A stretch of 64,000 nucleotides of DNA. It comes from Spirometra erinaceieuropaei (taxonomy: Eukaryota; Platyhelminthes; Cestoda; Diphyllobothriidea; Diphyllobothriidae). Positions within the stretch are counted from its first letter, which is position 1. Each line of letters starts with the position of its first letter. The stretch lies in assembly GCA_902702965.1 (NCBI GenBank), contig CACRXP010000228.1, positions 175,014 through 239,013 of the forward strand. The letters run 5' to 3'. This document shows, piece by piece, positions 1 through 11,900 of this stretch. A program made the position numbers and the translations under genes. The notes under the pieces were generated by a model, which ran no database searches, was not told the origin of the DNA, and saw nothing but the letters and a program-made list of their open reading frames with translations.

Positions 1-284
1 TTGGCTTTGTTGTGAGTGCTATTTAAGAAGCCCTTTATTCGATTAGTATTGGGTCATTGAATCTGACTGAACCTGCAACTCGATCAGTTTTTATTCCCTG
101 CCAGCGGTTATTAAGCCTTGTTTATTAAGCGTCAGGAGTAGAAATAGTAGTAGTAGAAGTAAGTACGCCATTATATTAAGCAGAGACGTAATCATAATTG
201 TTCTATTGCAACCCTTCACCATATTGCTTCCGATACGAATAATAAAATGCCAAAATTTTTATGCATAAAATTCCATAAAATTCG

Positions 285-545
285 CGGTCTGAGCCTATAG
301 ACCGTTCACAATTAATTTTTGAGCGGATTAAAAGGCAGCAATTTCTAATTCGGTAGCAGACGTGATGAGCCGAAACCCTCGCTGCTATGTCATGCAGTGG
401 CAGAATATCAGCGAAACCCGCAAGTATGGGCTTTTGGCTAGTACCTGTGCTTTTGGTATGGTTTCCCCTTACCTAAAATATTTAAAAAGCCGTTGGAATA
501 ACGAAACAGCTTGGTGCGACATATTCTAGTAGTCATTCCGAAGGT
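285..545. repeat. Diverged copy of the duplicated segment seen at 35.4 and 37.3 kb
   Basis: This stretch matches, with many substitutions, the right part of the repeat at 35430-35760 and 37260-37580. Shared landmarks are the 'cctatagacc' motif, a degenerate 'agttaatttctgagg' end, the 'gcagaatatc' block, and the 'gctagtacctgtgct' block. It is a third, older member of that family. No reading frame of interest crosses it. Confidence 0.6.
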
Positions 546-1989
546 TAGGTCTTCGTTGTGAGGTTTTTGCAGACGGCCGAAAGGAAGTGCATTCTAAAGC
601 TAACATGCTGTCGCGTTTGAAGCAGCTTGGGCGTAGGCTTCACTCTAATAAACACAACAACCCCACTTAAGTAATCCTTCCTAATCAAAAACGCATTTCC
701 GAATTTCGGTTAATATTTCATGTGATCGGCCAGTGTATGTGTAAGGCATTCACTTCTGCTCATGTGAAATTCCAATCTCACTCAGGATTTTGAAGCTGCA
801 ACCGAAAAATATGTACACATTAATCCACCTACCAAAAGTCTCGAGTTTATCTGTTCAACTGCTGGGGAGTTTGTCTACTTGCACGACTAGGATTGTCGTG
901 AGAACTTACAGCATCGTTAAGCATGCTTTTGTCAGAGAACTCCATGGATATCCCATGCCTGTTGTCGACTAAGTCATGGGAAGACTGCGATTGTCGCCTG
1001 TAGATTGAGATTTGATGTTACTACTTCATCACTCGTCCGGCGATTTCTTCCAACCCTCCTGTCCCCTCGCGTCCGAGAGGTCTGGCTTTCACGTCCATGG
1101 AAACGAGTCGTTGGATTTCACAACCCCACATACCACATAAGCACAAATGTATGCCGCAGGGTTTCGGACTGACCGGAAAAATAGACTTCCGATTGCATGA
1201 CAAGGCTTTGTGGCGAGAGGTGGCCACAAACAGATTCATTTTGCTCCCCAAGGTGCCAAAACGAACTCCTCTGTCTGTCCAATCTTTCAGTACATGCCTT
1301 TCGTAGTGCCCCACCAAGTGCACACATTTAGTAAGGGGTGTGGATTGTAACCGAGCATATATCCCCCACATGCGATATTTACGTACTATTTCAGGGCAGA
1401 ACGTTGTTAAATGCAGAAACTCTTGCGTGTGTCCGTAGAAAATAGATCTTCTGGTGGCGAGAGAATGCGCCCAAACCCGCATCCCAGTTGAACTGAGATA
1501 ATGCTTAAACTTAAAACACTTTAAAATGCGAGCTATGGCATGGTGACTTCTAACTCATCACCACACCGGTCACTAAACCCCAAATAAGATAACGGAATAA
1601 TTAATTTCAATATTTGAAAATGATTTTTGTGTTTTTGATAGTGCTTCAAGGCTGATTTCAACCAGAAAAACTTTCCTCAGATAGTTATTAAAACTAATTA
1701 ACAAAACAAACATCGAGAATCCAAGAAGTCATGCTATACCATCGGAGAAACGAGAATATTTTTGTAGAGACGTGGACAGTACGTAGGAATAAGTAGCTGT
1801 CAGTGTGTACGCCATTGTCGCTATACTTTTGACAATTGATTTCCTCGCGATTTCATCTGCAAAACCGCCGATTTCATCTGCATGAAGCAGATATAGACTG
1901 CATATACTGGTGTAAAGTAAAGCGTAAAGATTACGCAGGTGACTCATTCTCTCTTCTGTAGGTAGAAACACCTACTACGAGGGTGTATA
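546..1989. other. No recognised feature
   Basis: Only short open frames occur here. The longest, on the minus strand at 1021-1482, has no recognisable domain, signal peptide or start context. I see nothing else that can be supported. Confidence 0.5.
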
Positions 1990-2225
1990 AATCAGGAAAC
2001 TCATCATTGGGTTAATATATCACACGATATGATCAGGGGCGGCTATGCTTAAATTCTAACGCGCAGATGCACACCTCTACAATAACATCCCAAGACCCGG
2101 TAAAATACAAGCACCACTGATGGGAAGGATTCACAGATATATGTGTCTGCAGTTTGCTGGACATCGCCCGTCAGCCGCGATGTTGCCAATTTGTGTAAAC
2201 AGACAAAAACTCCTAGATTGGAAGA
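1990..2225 (+). repeat. Dispersed repeat, copy 1 of 3
   Basis: A core beginning with a TAATATATC or GAATATATC-like block, followed by 'ggcggctatg' and 'ttaaat', recurs near 6766 and 18915. Similarity extends some 200 bp, with a later shared block around a (c/t)AATTTGTG or TCAGTTTG motif. The copies are old. This one ends about 190 bp before the promoter of the first small secreted-peptide gene. Confidence 0.5.
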
Positions 2226-2410
2226 AATCTGCCTTCTGACATTTATGAAGTGGAATTAATGGGATGCTCCTGATCAGGGCAGCTGCCCACATCAGCTAAT
2301 CATAGAGTCATCTTTCGGTCCAGCAAACAGTTGCTGTCGTCATGTTATGCTAGATCAACCACGCGCTGACGGCGACCTTGAGAATCCACTAGGTCATCAG
2401 ATCGCACCAG

Positions 2411-2448
2411 CCAATCACGGTTCGCGGCTGACCACAGCGGGTATAAAT
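2411..2448 (+). promoter_or_regulatory. CCAAT box and TATA box of small gene 1
   Basis: AGCCAATCACGG carries a CCAAT core at 2411-2415, and GTATAAATAG carries a TATA core at 2442-2448. The ATG follows 38 bases after the TATA core ends. The same AGCCAATCA and GTATAAATAG words precede small gene 2 (14685 and 14730), so the boxes look conserved between paralogues rather than chance. Confidence 0.75.
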
Positions 2449-2486
2449 AGGCGGTGTCTGCGTCAAATCGCCATAACCACTTCGAG

Positions 2487-2723
2487 ATGACGGCACAGCT
2501 ATCTTTCCTTCTCGTTATGGCCATCGTCTTGGGTGCCTGGATGGAAGTCAATGCAGATGCCAATCTTCGCACTACGCAGTCTCCCAAACCGCTGGCTCCC
2601 GCCAACTCTGGCAATCAGGGATATGGTCAGCCGAGGCAGTACTACAAACCACCACAGCGGCCACAGTACGGCAAAGAAGAGTACAAGCCCCAGTACGATA
2701 AATCTGAGGATGGCGAAGAGTAG
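2487..2723 (+). CDS. Small secreted Pro/Tyr/Gln-rich peptide (family member 1)
   Basis: The product is 78 residues. Residues 1-23 form a signal peptide: a polar start, a hydrophobic core FLLVMAIVLGAW, and a V-N-A cleavage motif before Asp24. The mature part has no cysteine. Its C-terminal half is rich in Pro, Tyr, Gln and Lys (QYYKPP, RPQYGK, YKPQYDK, with six Tyr) and ends in an acidic tail. The ATG at 2487 was chosen because it begins the signal peptide and lies just after a TATA box; the open frame reaches 2454 only through a non-ATG codon. The leader is clearly related to those at 14795 and 21902, sharing the pattern AI(V/I)LG...MEV.AD. The 3' flank near 2805 shares TTATTTCAACGAA with gene 3. 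The function is not recognised. Composition recalls secreted structural or gland proteins such as eggshell or adhesive precursors, which is inference only. Confidence 0.75.
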   Translation: MTAQLSFLLVMAIVLGAWMEVNADANLRTTQSPKPLAPANSGNQGYGQPRQYYKPPQRPQYGKEEYKPQYDKSEDGEE

Positions 2724-3393
2724 GAGCACAGAAGTCGTCTGCAGTGTCCCAGTTGTGTTATACTGATACAGACTTGTCCTGAAATTTCGTAAAATGATTA
2801 AACTTATTTCAACGAAAATGCTTCCAATTGGTTGGGAGAAGCGGGATGAAGTAAACACCTCATGTCGTCGCAAGTTTCGGTCAGTTTAGGGAGCTTGCGT
2901 AATTTGGGTACCGGGTTGGGAATATGCAGAGAGGGATTCTGCAGCATTATTGAATTGTTCGAAACTACATCGTCAAGATTTTGAAACGGCATAACCGAGG
3001 ATAAGTTAATGGAAATTTGACTTGACGGAATAATGCCGAAACACATGCTGTGCCCCTAGAATGAGCCGTTCGCTGTTGTTTGCGTGTCGGCACACGGAAG
3101 CGGGAATCTCGGTGTCCATAAATTTGCCTCTATGCGCGTTCGCGGAAACAGCAAATTGTTTGGGAGTCAAGGAGGCTGCAAATGACAGGAACGAGTAAAC
3201 TGCTACGAGAGGACAAAATGCATAATTTCACGAACACTATCACAACGAGTAAAAAGGTTTGGATACAGAATGCATCGGAATTTGCTAGAGCGTGCTCAAA
3301 GAGCACTGCTTTAAGGATGGTTTTTACAAATGCACCCCATCAGATGTCGGAAATAGGCGTCTTTTCTTACCCACTACCAAATCATTACAATAA

Positions 3394-4046
3394 ATAAGTA
3401 TGCCTATATGCAAACTGCCTACGAGGCGCGTTTGTCAGGGGAATATTAGCGGTTAGAACGTCAGAGACAGTAATGAAAGTACAAGCACTTGCTTGATCGA
3501 ATGTTCCTGCCAGAGGATAGGTTATATCCACTTTAATGGCATTGTTGATATAAGAGCGAAATGTGCATAGAACGTACTTATCCAGTACTTGGATGTGGGG
3601 AAGTTAGGATTTGGTTATTTGCTGACTAAGAAACCATGGCCGTCGAGAAATTGCAAACACTTTCTTCCACTTTCCCAAACTCTATACAGGTCACGTCTGA
3701 TAGTCCTCGTTGTTTTCTACTGCAATTGCACTTTTCGCGATACTCCCCACCAGAACAGGTTTGGAAAGATTGGACGAGGGTGGATTCGAACCATCAGACA
3801 CCTTTTGTGGATTGTAGATATGACTGAGGGATATTATTACCATACAGGTAGGAGTTCACGAACAGCAGTGAGATGAAGAAGAAAAAGAGCGACATACTTT
3901 AGGGCAGTGAGTAAGTTCCAGTGAGCGGAGGGAGCGCTGACATCTCTCACCCTAGTATGCGCACCAAATCGTTACAGTGAATACTTAGGCCTATATGTAA
4001 ACTGTCTGCTGGGTGCCGTTTGACAGTGAGATGCCTATCGGCCTCA
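3394..4046. repeat. Segmental duplication, copy 1
   Basis: About 650 bp here is repeated at 5318-6008 in the same orientation with high identity. Shared blocks include the 'ttggatgtgg' and 'aagttaggatttggttattt' words, 'gattggacgagggtgg', and the terminal 'gtctgctgggtgccg'. The ORFs at 3589 and 3636 lie within it but are not conserved as frames in the other copy, so I do not call them genes. Confidence 0.85.
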
Positions 4047-4049
4047 TTT

Positions 4050-4825
4050 GGAACACCCTGGAATGCTGACACTGCTCGTAGAAAGCGAGAAGGCACTGGA
4101 AAGGTACCATTTCCTTACCAAACAAACACGTTAGTCTCGGTTGCAGAGCAAGGCCAGTGGCCATCACTGGACTGCGACAATAAGCGTTATTAAATAGAGA
4201 ATTGATTTAGCTCGAGTCGCTAAATCAGAAGGTAACTTTCGTTAATAAGGAGGACCGACTTTTCACGAAAAGCTATTGCAAAGTTCTCGGTGTCAGGTGA
4301 TAGGTTAAGATGCAGCTCGTAGATCTTATAACCGGGAAGAATGGTATGATCGGAGTTTTATAGACATGCATCGAGTCTCGAGGTAGTGGTCGAAGACGTC
4401 AAGGATAGCACGGCATGAATTCCCAAACATTCGTCACACAGCAAAACTTAGTTGACCACTTGCTTCAGTCCAACGACATTGTCTTTGTTTCATGTAAGTC
4501 ATATGTTGCAAGCTTTTTACGTTGACCTTTATCTATCGGGAGGTTTTTCTAAAATACCGGCTACGCCACCTTTACATGGTGACCTTGTTAGTAAAAAAAC
4601 GCCGACTAACAGAGGGTGAGAGCCTGATGAATGCAACAAAACGAGGAAAAACTGAACAACGGGTCGACCGAACCAGCCTGATCGAGGACTTTTTTTTAGA
4701 AAAACAGACAAAATGTGGGTCGGATCCTATTTCGTAGCCGTACCTGCAGTAGACAAGCCCCGTCCTTACTATGATCTGGTTCTTTCCTTATCCGAGGTAT
4801 CTGAAATTTGTGCGACAAAGAATCC
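4050..4825. other. No recognised feature between duplicate copies
   Basis: Unique-looking sequence separates the two copies of the 3.4/5.3 kb duplication. It contains only short unsupported open frames (4522-4737 and its antisense). Confidence 0.4.
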
Positions 4826-5204
4826 CTGAAGTGTGGAACACCCAGGCTCGAACTTGCGACCGGTTAGGTAGAAGTCCAACACCTCTAACCACTGGGCCAC
4901 GGGCCCGTTGTCCTGTCGGTTGCGATCGGGAATAGAGGGGCGCTCACCGACCGTTTCTACGGAACTCCATCGTTCCGTTGTGCCTTATGGACTCTCTCTC
5001 GAGCCCAACCAGCAGCCGCACAGCGGCGCATGATATAGGCAGAGTGACATTACCGACAAAGACAAGACAGACTGGAGTGGCCAGTTCTGGCTTATTAGCC
5101 GTTGTCAGCCAGTCATACCCAACTCCGAAGTGTGGAACATCTGTGGTTCGATATCGCGACCTGAAGTCCAACGCCTCTAACCACTGAGCCACGGCCCGTT
5201 GTCG
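4826..5204 (-). mobile_element. tRNA-derived SINE-like element, with a second head
   Basis: Read on the minus strand, a tRNA-like head (GGCTCAGTGGTTAGAGGCG as A box, followed by a weak B-box region) is followed by a ~270 bp body with CTGACAACGGCTAATAAGCC, TCGGTAATG, GCCTATATCATGCG, CTCGAGAGAGAG, and GATCGCAACCGACAGG. A second tRNA-like head follows (4840-4912, with GGTCGCAAGTTCGAGCC as B box). The same body and head recur about ten times in the window, so this is a Pol III-type family, here with two heads bracketing one body. Confidence 0.8.
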
Positions 5205-5317
5205 CCCACTGTCAGCGTCCTTTTCTTCAGCGGTATATCATCACGCTCATAGAAACCGAACGTCAGGATCTGTGATCCCTTCTTTATTATATGGACTCCA
5301 CTACTAAATCATAACAA

Positions 5318-6008
5318 TGAGTAATTATACCAATATGCAAACTGACTACGAGGCGCTTTTTTCAAGGGGATCATAGTAGTTAAAGCATCGGAGCCAATAA
5401 TGAAATTACAAGCACTTGCTTGAGCGATTGTCATATCTACTTCCCTGGCATTGTTGATATGAAGAGCGAAACGTGCATAGAACCTACTTCTCCAGTACTT
5501 GGATGTGAGAAAGTTAGGATTTGGTTATTTGCTGACTAAGAAATCATGGCCGTCGAGAAATTGCAAATACTTTCTTCCACTTTCCCAAACTCTGTAGAGA
5601 GAGAGAGAAAGAGGAAGTCGCTTTATTTTGAAATCATAAGTTAAAATTTTCAGCAGGTCACAACTGAGAGTCCTTCTTGTTTTTTACTGAAATTGCACTT
5701 TTCCCGATAGTCCCCACCAGAACAGGTTTGGAAAGATTGGACGAGGGTGGATTCGAACCACCAGACATCTTTTGTAGATTGTAGATATGACTGAGGGATA
5801 TTATTGCCATACAGATACAAGTTCACGAACAGCAGTGAGATGAAGAAGAAAAGGGGAGACATACTTTAAGGCAGTGAGTAAGTTCCAGTCAGTAGAGGGA
5901 GCGCTGATATCGCGCACCATAGTATGCGCACCAAACCGTTACTGTAAATACTTAGGCCTATGTGTAAACTGTCTGCTGGGTGCCGTTTGTCAGTGAGATG
6001 CCTATCGG
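5318..6008. repeat. Segmental duplication, copy 2
   Basis: This is the second copy of the 3394-4046 segment in the same orientation. It differs by point changes and by one ~57 bp insertion at 5597-5653. The copies are separated by about 1.3 kb that includes a SINE-like element. Confidence 0.85.
5597..5653 (-). mobile_element. Very short 5'-truncated LINE 3' tail
   Basis: This insertion is absent from the paralogous segment near 3690. On the minus strand it reads as an A/T-rich tail with AATAAA followed by a CT-rich tract, and it closely resembles the 3' end of the minus-strand LINE at 48668-48730. The best reading is a tail-only retrotransposition after the segment duplicated. I see no clear target-site duplication. 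Confidence 0.55.
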
Positions 6009-6765
6009 TGAACCCTTCTACATAATCCGGATTCCGCCGCATTTAAAAGTTTTTTTTTTCGATCGTACGCTGTACAGAACGTTGGACCGAACTTTACTAA
6101 CTACACTGCCTGTTAAATCGTCCAGCATGTGATCTCGGTACTTACAGTCGATCAGCTGCACACATTTAGGAAGGAAAAATAATTGCTAATCAGCATCCAC
6201 TTCCAGAATGTGCAGTTTATAGAGGAATGTGCACCAAATACCTTAAGCAACATCAAGTGTCCTGATCACCAATCCACATGTCCCAGTACCATGATTATTC
6301 CAATCCTTCTATTAAATAGAAATTGGTCATTTGAGGTACATGTGCGTAACAGTCCCTGTAGGCTGTTTACCAAACCGATGGACTTGACTTTTGGGCGAAT
6401 TTGCATGCCAATTTATGGCTGCAAAGTGTGCAGCTTTGACACCGAGGCATAATCACGCGTATCTCTCGTCATCTCTACGCGTCCCACGACTCCGATCACG
6501 AGCGACTGATTCATCGGACGCGCGCGGCGTAGTCCGTCAGTTCTATCATATGCTAACGAGTGGCCCACACCACCGAGATAGTCGCTACCACCGAGCTGCC
6601 TGTTATGTGGACCGGGTGCAATGGTTTCACGCTAGCCCATGACAGGACGTTATTACACGTGGTTCACTGAGGGAATGGGGTTCTCCAGAAAAATATCCCC
6701 CCTGGGTAGACTAGCATTAAGTTAGGCATTAGGAGGTGAAAACCAATGTAATGAGGGCACCCACA
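6009..6765. other. No recognised feature
   Basis: Two overlapping open frames (6183-6452 and 6391-6642) show no domain, signal peptide or splice-supported homology. Nothing further is supported. Confidence 0.4.
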
Positions 6766-7000
6766 GTTGGGTGAATATATCGCGTTGCATGAGCAGGCGG
6801 CTATGTTTAAATGCTGACCTCATTGAATTAGTAGTCCCAGATCCCCTCAACTAGAAGCATTCTACTCAGCCGTGGGGAAGTTCTTCCAGGCAATTCGTCT
6901 GCAATTCACATGAAGTCGTTAATAGGATACAATGTCCTCAGTTTTGACGAACAATGGAAAATGATGTTTAAGAAGTAATCTGTGACAGCGAAGCAAATCG
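6766..7000 (+). repeat. Dispersed repeat, copy 2 of 3
   Basis: The core GAATATATCGCG, then 'gagcaggcggctatgttt', corresponds to copies at 2012 and 18919. A second shared block, 'tcctcagtttt' followed by a GA(C)AAACA-like run, lies near 6930, matching 19110. No gene follows this copy, unlike copy 1. Confidence 0.5.
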
Positions 7001-8129
7001 AAACATCTAGATTACATTATTATCAAGCCAAGTGCTAAGCAATAATGAAAGTGGTTTGACAGTACTGTATGTTCGCCAACCCTTAAATGCATCTTGATGC
7101 GATATACGCAGTCAACAGGACATACAGAAGGGAAGTGAACTGGTAGTTAGCATCATTGCCGTATGAGGTGCCTCTAACTCGACAACCTGTGAGGGTTTGA
7201 AGACATGCACTTTAAACTTTCTCATCTAAAGCTCCCTTTGTCTGCTACAGGTATCACATGCGGTAGTGGTTATATGGCGGCCTTCAATATCTGTTTATTC
7301 TACAGGACTTTTAGTCAAAATCTAAGTGTAATCAGCTGATATGCACATACAGTACGGACATGTTAAGACTCCCTTTAGAATAGTCGTTTATCAATGAGAT
7401 TCTGTCGTTTAGACCACCGGAGAGAGTAACGGAAGTACTAGCAAGAAGTTGAATAACTGGTCTGGTCGACCGCTCAACTCTTACGAACGCCGAAGTAAGC
7501 TGTGTTCCCCGCCGAGTGGCCCAGCACCGCTGACTTGTGCGTAACTTAGCTTTTAACGAGGCGGATTTGTGCGAGATCTAATGTGTTCTCACAGTCCTCA
7601 CCTGCCAGGCTTCGATTCGTAACACACAGCCTTGTTCCTTATCCATATACCAGGCCTTCATAGGACCAACTAAAATGTCACATGCATGAGAATGCCATTA
7701 ACGGCACATTTAGAAGGAGGCATTGAGTCTGAGTTTGTGAACACTTATTTGGTACGAGGAGCGAAAACGTGAATTTGGCCTACTTCACCCATACCTGGTC
7801 ATGAGGAATTTGTGATTTAGGTAATCATTGGCTTAGAGGGCATACTCCTCCGGAAATTGATCCTCATCCATTTGTGTCCACTCTACAATAATCTGTAGAA
7901 TAATTTCGTAGCATTCGAAAACAATTCTCCCTTCCCAAATGACTCCAGTCAGACGCCTGTTAAGGAAATTAGAGAAGGGTGACATGGATATGTCGGAAAT
8001 CAAGTTCTTGTGCATGACTTGGAATGGCGCTTTCGGAGAACAATGAGAAGCAGAAGAGACGGCTTTGGGGACCGTTAACTTATCTTCCCAAATTTGGAAG
8101 AAAACGGGTAAACTTCAGTCCTCAGAGGT
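7001..8129. other. No recognised feature
   Basis: There is no open frame above 60 residues with a recognisable motif and no repeat that I can match elsewhere in the window. Confidence 0.4.
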
Positions 8130-8690
8130 GCGATTGTATCGTGCACCACACACTGGACAGGCCTCATCCCAGCCACGGCTATCCCTCACAATGACGTGAC
8201 GTTTTGCATGGGATCGTGCTAGGTTGGGTCCATCAAAGGGGACGATGACGCTGGTAAATGCTGATTTTCGCAGCTCAATTACCGCCCACATTTGCACCTC
8301 TGATAATGACGGCTCAACTGCGCCCCCTTGAGCCGCCACCCGAGTAAATGTCAGTCGTGCAATCAGCGTTGGGTCTGGTCACGTTGTTGACATGCTGGTC
8401 GTAGGTCACGAGTCCGTGTTTGGCCAAAGAAGGCGGCCAAATATTTCCCTCACAGTGACGCGTCTTATCACCCATGATGGTTGTCGCAGAGGGAGGGCGG
8501 GGGGGGGAGGCAATGCAATTACCACCCGCATCTGTGCACTGGCGCTAATTGCTGTTGGACTGTCCCCGTTAGCGTTGTTTTCCGTATGCGCGTCCAACCT
8601 ACCTTGACCCATGCGGTCTCAGCGGTTGACGTTCACACACCTCGGGCAGCTTACTCCACACACTAGCGGCGTCCACAAAATCCCCCTCGA
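8130..8690. repeat. GC-rich dispersed repeat, two partial copies
   Basis: The blocks 'aattaccgcccacatttgcac' (8277), 'aattaccacccgcatctgtg' (8517) and the 20450 block 'aattacgccccgcatttgca' are the same motif. It is flanked each time by a 'gtcacg..gtgacg' word and by a 'ctggcgctaatt' word or a diverged form of it. There are two diverged copies here and one at 20320-20620. The overlapping ORFs on both strands are not supported as genes. Confidence 0.55.
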
Positions 8691-8974
8691 TGCTCCGTAC
8701 GCATGCAGCCTCAACTTTCGCCCTGATCATGTGGTTGGTGCTTGCCATCGAGCCTTGGGTAGTCTCGGTTATGAGCATGCGTTCAGACGGTACCCTGTGT
8801 TTCACCACTAACGGCGAGAGAGCGAAATCCTATCATTCCTATTCATGAAAGCATCAGCGCACAGCGATCTATTTTTCTTTGCGATGCAGTCGGACTTCAA
8901 ATGGGTTGCATCTCACAGGTCGAAATCGGCCGAGGTGGGAAGGCAGAAGGCGCCTGGGTGATCCCACGACTGCA

Positions 8975-11900
8975 TGCATGTCCTCATGTGGCTGCTTGTG
9001 TGATCACTGCTGTGTGCCGGTGTGAATCTGCATTATTCGCAATACACTAGTCTCAAGTGTCATTAAATAAATGTAGATTTTCCATCAAAGCAACCATATG
9101 GAATACCTCTGCAACAAACTTTATTCACACTAGCTAGTGAGCTGCAGATAAAATCAATATGCCAGATTGGCCGTAGTGGGGAGGTTTGTGAGCGAGGAAA
9201 CGTGTCGGAGGGGGAGGCCGGCCAGATAATATGACGACAAAACAAGCGGCTCATGGCTGGGCTCACCCACTTGTAGAAGAGCAGCATTCCGCTTTCCAAT
9301 AAAATCAGCCTTAATACTTAATCCCGGGCAGAGGTTAAAGGTTGGATATTGCGTAATGTCTGAGCAACAATAAGTCAGACGCATACGGGATGACCTCGTT
9401 TACCCAGCTTTGACAAGGAGTGGCCGCTGGCATTGCAAACAGCATTTTTTTGTCTCCAAGTAAAAATCCTGCCTGTGAAATTCTCTATCAGCAAGAAGGG
9501 CCTTAGCCTCCTCATTGTAGGCTTCTCGGTTTATTCATATTGACCCAACTGTGAAAAACTCGGCTCCTCGGTGGTATTCGAACCCACGCAGTAAGGGGAG
9601 GGCTTTAGCACAGCCAACGCTCTAACCGCTTGAGCTACGAGGCCCCGCCGGACGACGCGAGTTTAATTAAATTTGGGTCAAGCTATCCGCCCTACCTACT
9701 GCGAAGTCTGGAATCCACAAGAAGCACCCGCAGTAGGTTGGGCGGACAACTTAACCCAAATTTGATTAAACTCGCGTCGTCCGGAGGGACCTCGTAGCTC
9801 AAGTGGTTAGAGTGTTGGCAGTTCTAAGGCCTTCCCGTTACTGCATGTGTTCGAGTCCCACCGGGGTCCCGAGTTCTTCACAGTTGGGTCAATATGAATT
9901 ATTCGAAATCTGCCAAAACATCTATGAATTCTCGGTTTATCACGACAGTCGTATGTCACTTATCGGCCAGCTGGACCGCCACGCAGCAAATGAAGGAGGC
10001 CAGTACCGTCATACCCACCGAATCCTTTTGTGCATATCTAGTCGGTAAAGTTACGGGGGTATGGCCGGTGTGATGAGCATGGTTGCAAATTGTGTCTGCT
10101 CACCATTGAAGTTGCTACAAGTAGGGAATGAGGCCAAGGAGGTCAGATGTAGTTAGGCAAAAAATTCCTCCCTTTTGACTAGGGAGCACGTATAAGTCCC
10201 GTTTTTTAAACTAACCAATACACCATGAAATGATTTAATTTAAATAATTCCTTGACTGCGTACATGTCCGCATGTGGCTGCCCGCGTAATCATTGCTGGG
10301 TACGAGTGTGTACCAGCATTATTCGCAATACACTAGTCTCAAGTGTCAGTAAACTTGTGTGGATTTCCCACCAAAGCAACCTCAAATACTTAGCCTCGAC
10401 GAAGAGTGGATGCTGACATTGCAGACATCATTTGTTGTCTCCAGGGAAAAAGTCCATGTCCACGGCAAAAGCGCTCTAGTCTGTAAAATTCTCTATCATT
10501 AAGAAGGGTCTTAGTCCTCTCATTGTAGACTTCTCGATTCATCCCAACAGTCGTTCGTCCATTATAAGCCAGCAGGACAACACATTGATTCCCTCACTAG
10601 CATGTCACGCACCAAATGCATGCGGCCGCTACCGTCACATTCACTGAGTCTTTCAGGATTTAGCACTGACACGCACTTAGAGTAATCCGCGCATACTTTG
10701 TCAGTGAAGTCACCTGCGGTAGCTACGTTGTCAGGGGCGGTTGCGGAGGTATGGCAGGTGTGATTAGTATGGTTGAAATGAGGCATAGACTGGAGTTGTG
10801 TGCCTGGGCTGACGATGCATCAGAATCTGCCAGGCTAGTCGATGCACTTGACGGGGATAGCCATTGCACATCCAACTTCTACCCACTGCAGATATGGTGT
10901 TGCTTGATCTAGCTGACTAGATTGTGTGGACCATACTACCACATCAGGCAAGACGATCGACAGAGGTCTATAGCCCTGGAATGGCCATCCAACCGTATCG
11001 ATGAGCCTAAAGTGACCGAACGGCTTCGCCTCCACTGATTGTAAACATCAAACGGCACTCACAAATGCGAGGTGGAGGGTCGAATTACCGAAGGTTGCTA
11101 TGACTGGTCTTAGTGGCTCTAGATTGAGAGCCCCCGGCACACGTCCTATTCGAATTACAGACCTATTCCTGCTATGTGCAGATCTATCGTGTATCCCTTG
11201 GCCCAAGTAGTCAGTGTTTATTGACTAAAGAGGGTGAATGATGCTAACACTCTTCGAGCAAACATGTGGAAGGCCTTGAAGTATTTGCGACAAACCTGAT
11301 TCACACTAGCCAGTGAGAAGCTGCCAAAATAAACATGCCAGATTTGCTGTCGGCCCATTCAAGATGGTCTCGAGAGCTCTTCCTTGAGAAAGAGTGGACG
11401 CTGACATTACAGTCATCCCTTGTTGTCTCCCAATAGAAAATCGTGCCTACGGTAAGAAGTTGTTCAGTCTGTGAGATTATATCACCGAAAAGTGCCAGAG
11501 TGGTCTAATGGTAGACGTTTAATTTTATACAAACAGTCCTTCACCTCTTATCAGCCGGCCCGAAGCCATATCGATTTCCTCACTATAACGTCACGCAATA
11601 AATGAGTGAGTCCGGTAACATCGCATCCACTGAATCCTTTAGTGTATACTTAATCCAAATTGTCATCTGCGGTAGCGATGTGATCATGCACGGTTTCCTG
11701 GTTATGACCGACGTGATGAGTATGGTTGCATGGAGGCATGGAGGGGAGTTGCGGGCTTGGGGTAAGGGTTATTGGAATCCGCCAGGCTAATCGATGCGTT
11801 TGGCGGCGATCGCCGTTGTACAGTCCATTTTTACCCACTGCAGATGTATTCTTGTCTGATCTAGCTGACGAGATTGTGTGAACCATACTACCACATCAGA

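Noticed and set aside
1021..1482. 153-residue minus-strand ORF
   Set aside because: No domain, signal peptide, promoter or homologous frame elsewhere; composition looks random.
3589..3876. ORFs at 3589 and 3636
   Set aside because: They lie in a segmental duplication and are not conserved as frames in the second copy at 5.5 kb.
9560..9880. Functional tRNA genes
   Set aside because: A and B boxes and a T-arm-like stem are present, but the anticodon arm does not fold properly and the modules sit inside a repeated palindromic insertion, so they are tRNA-derived repeats.
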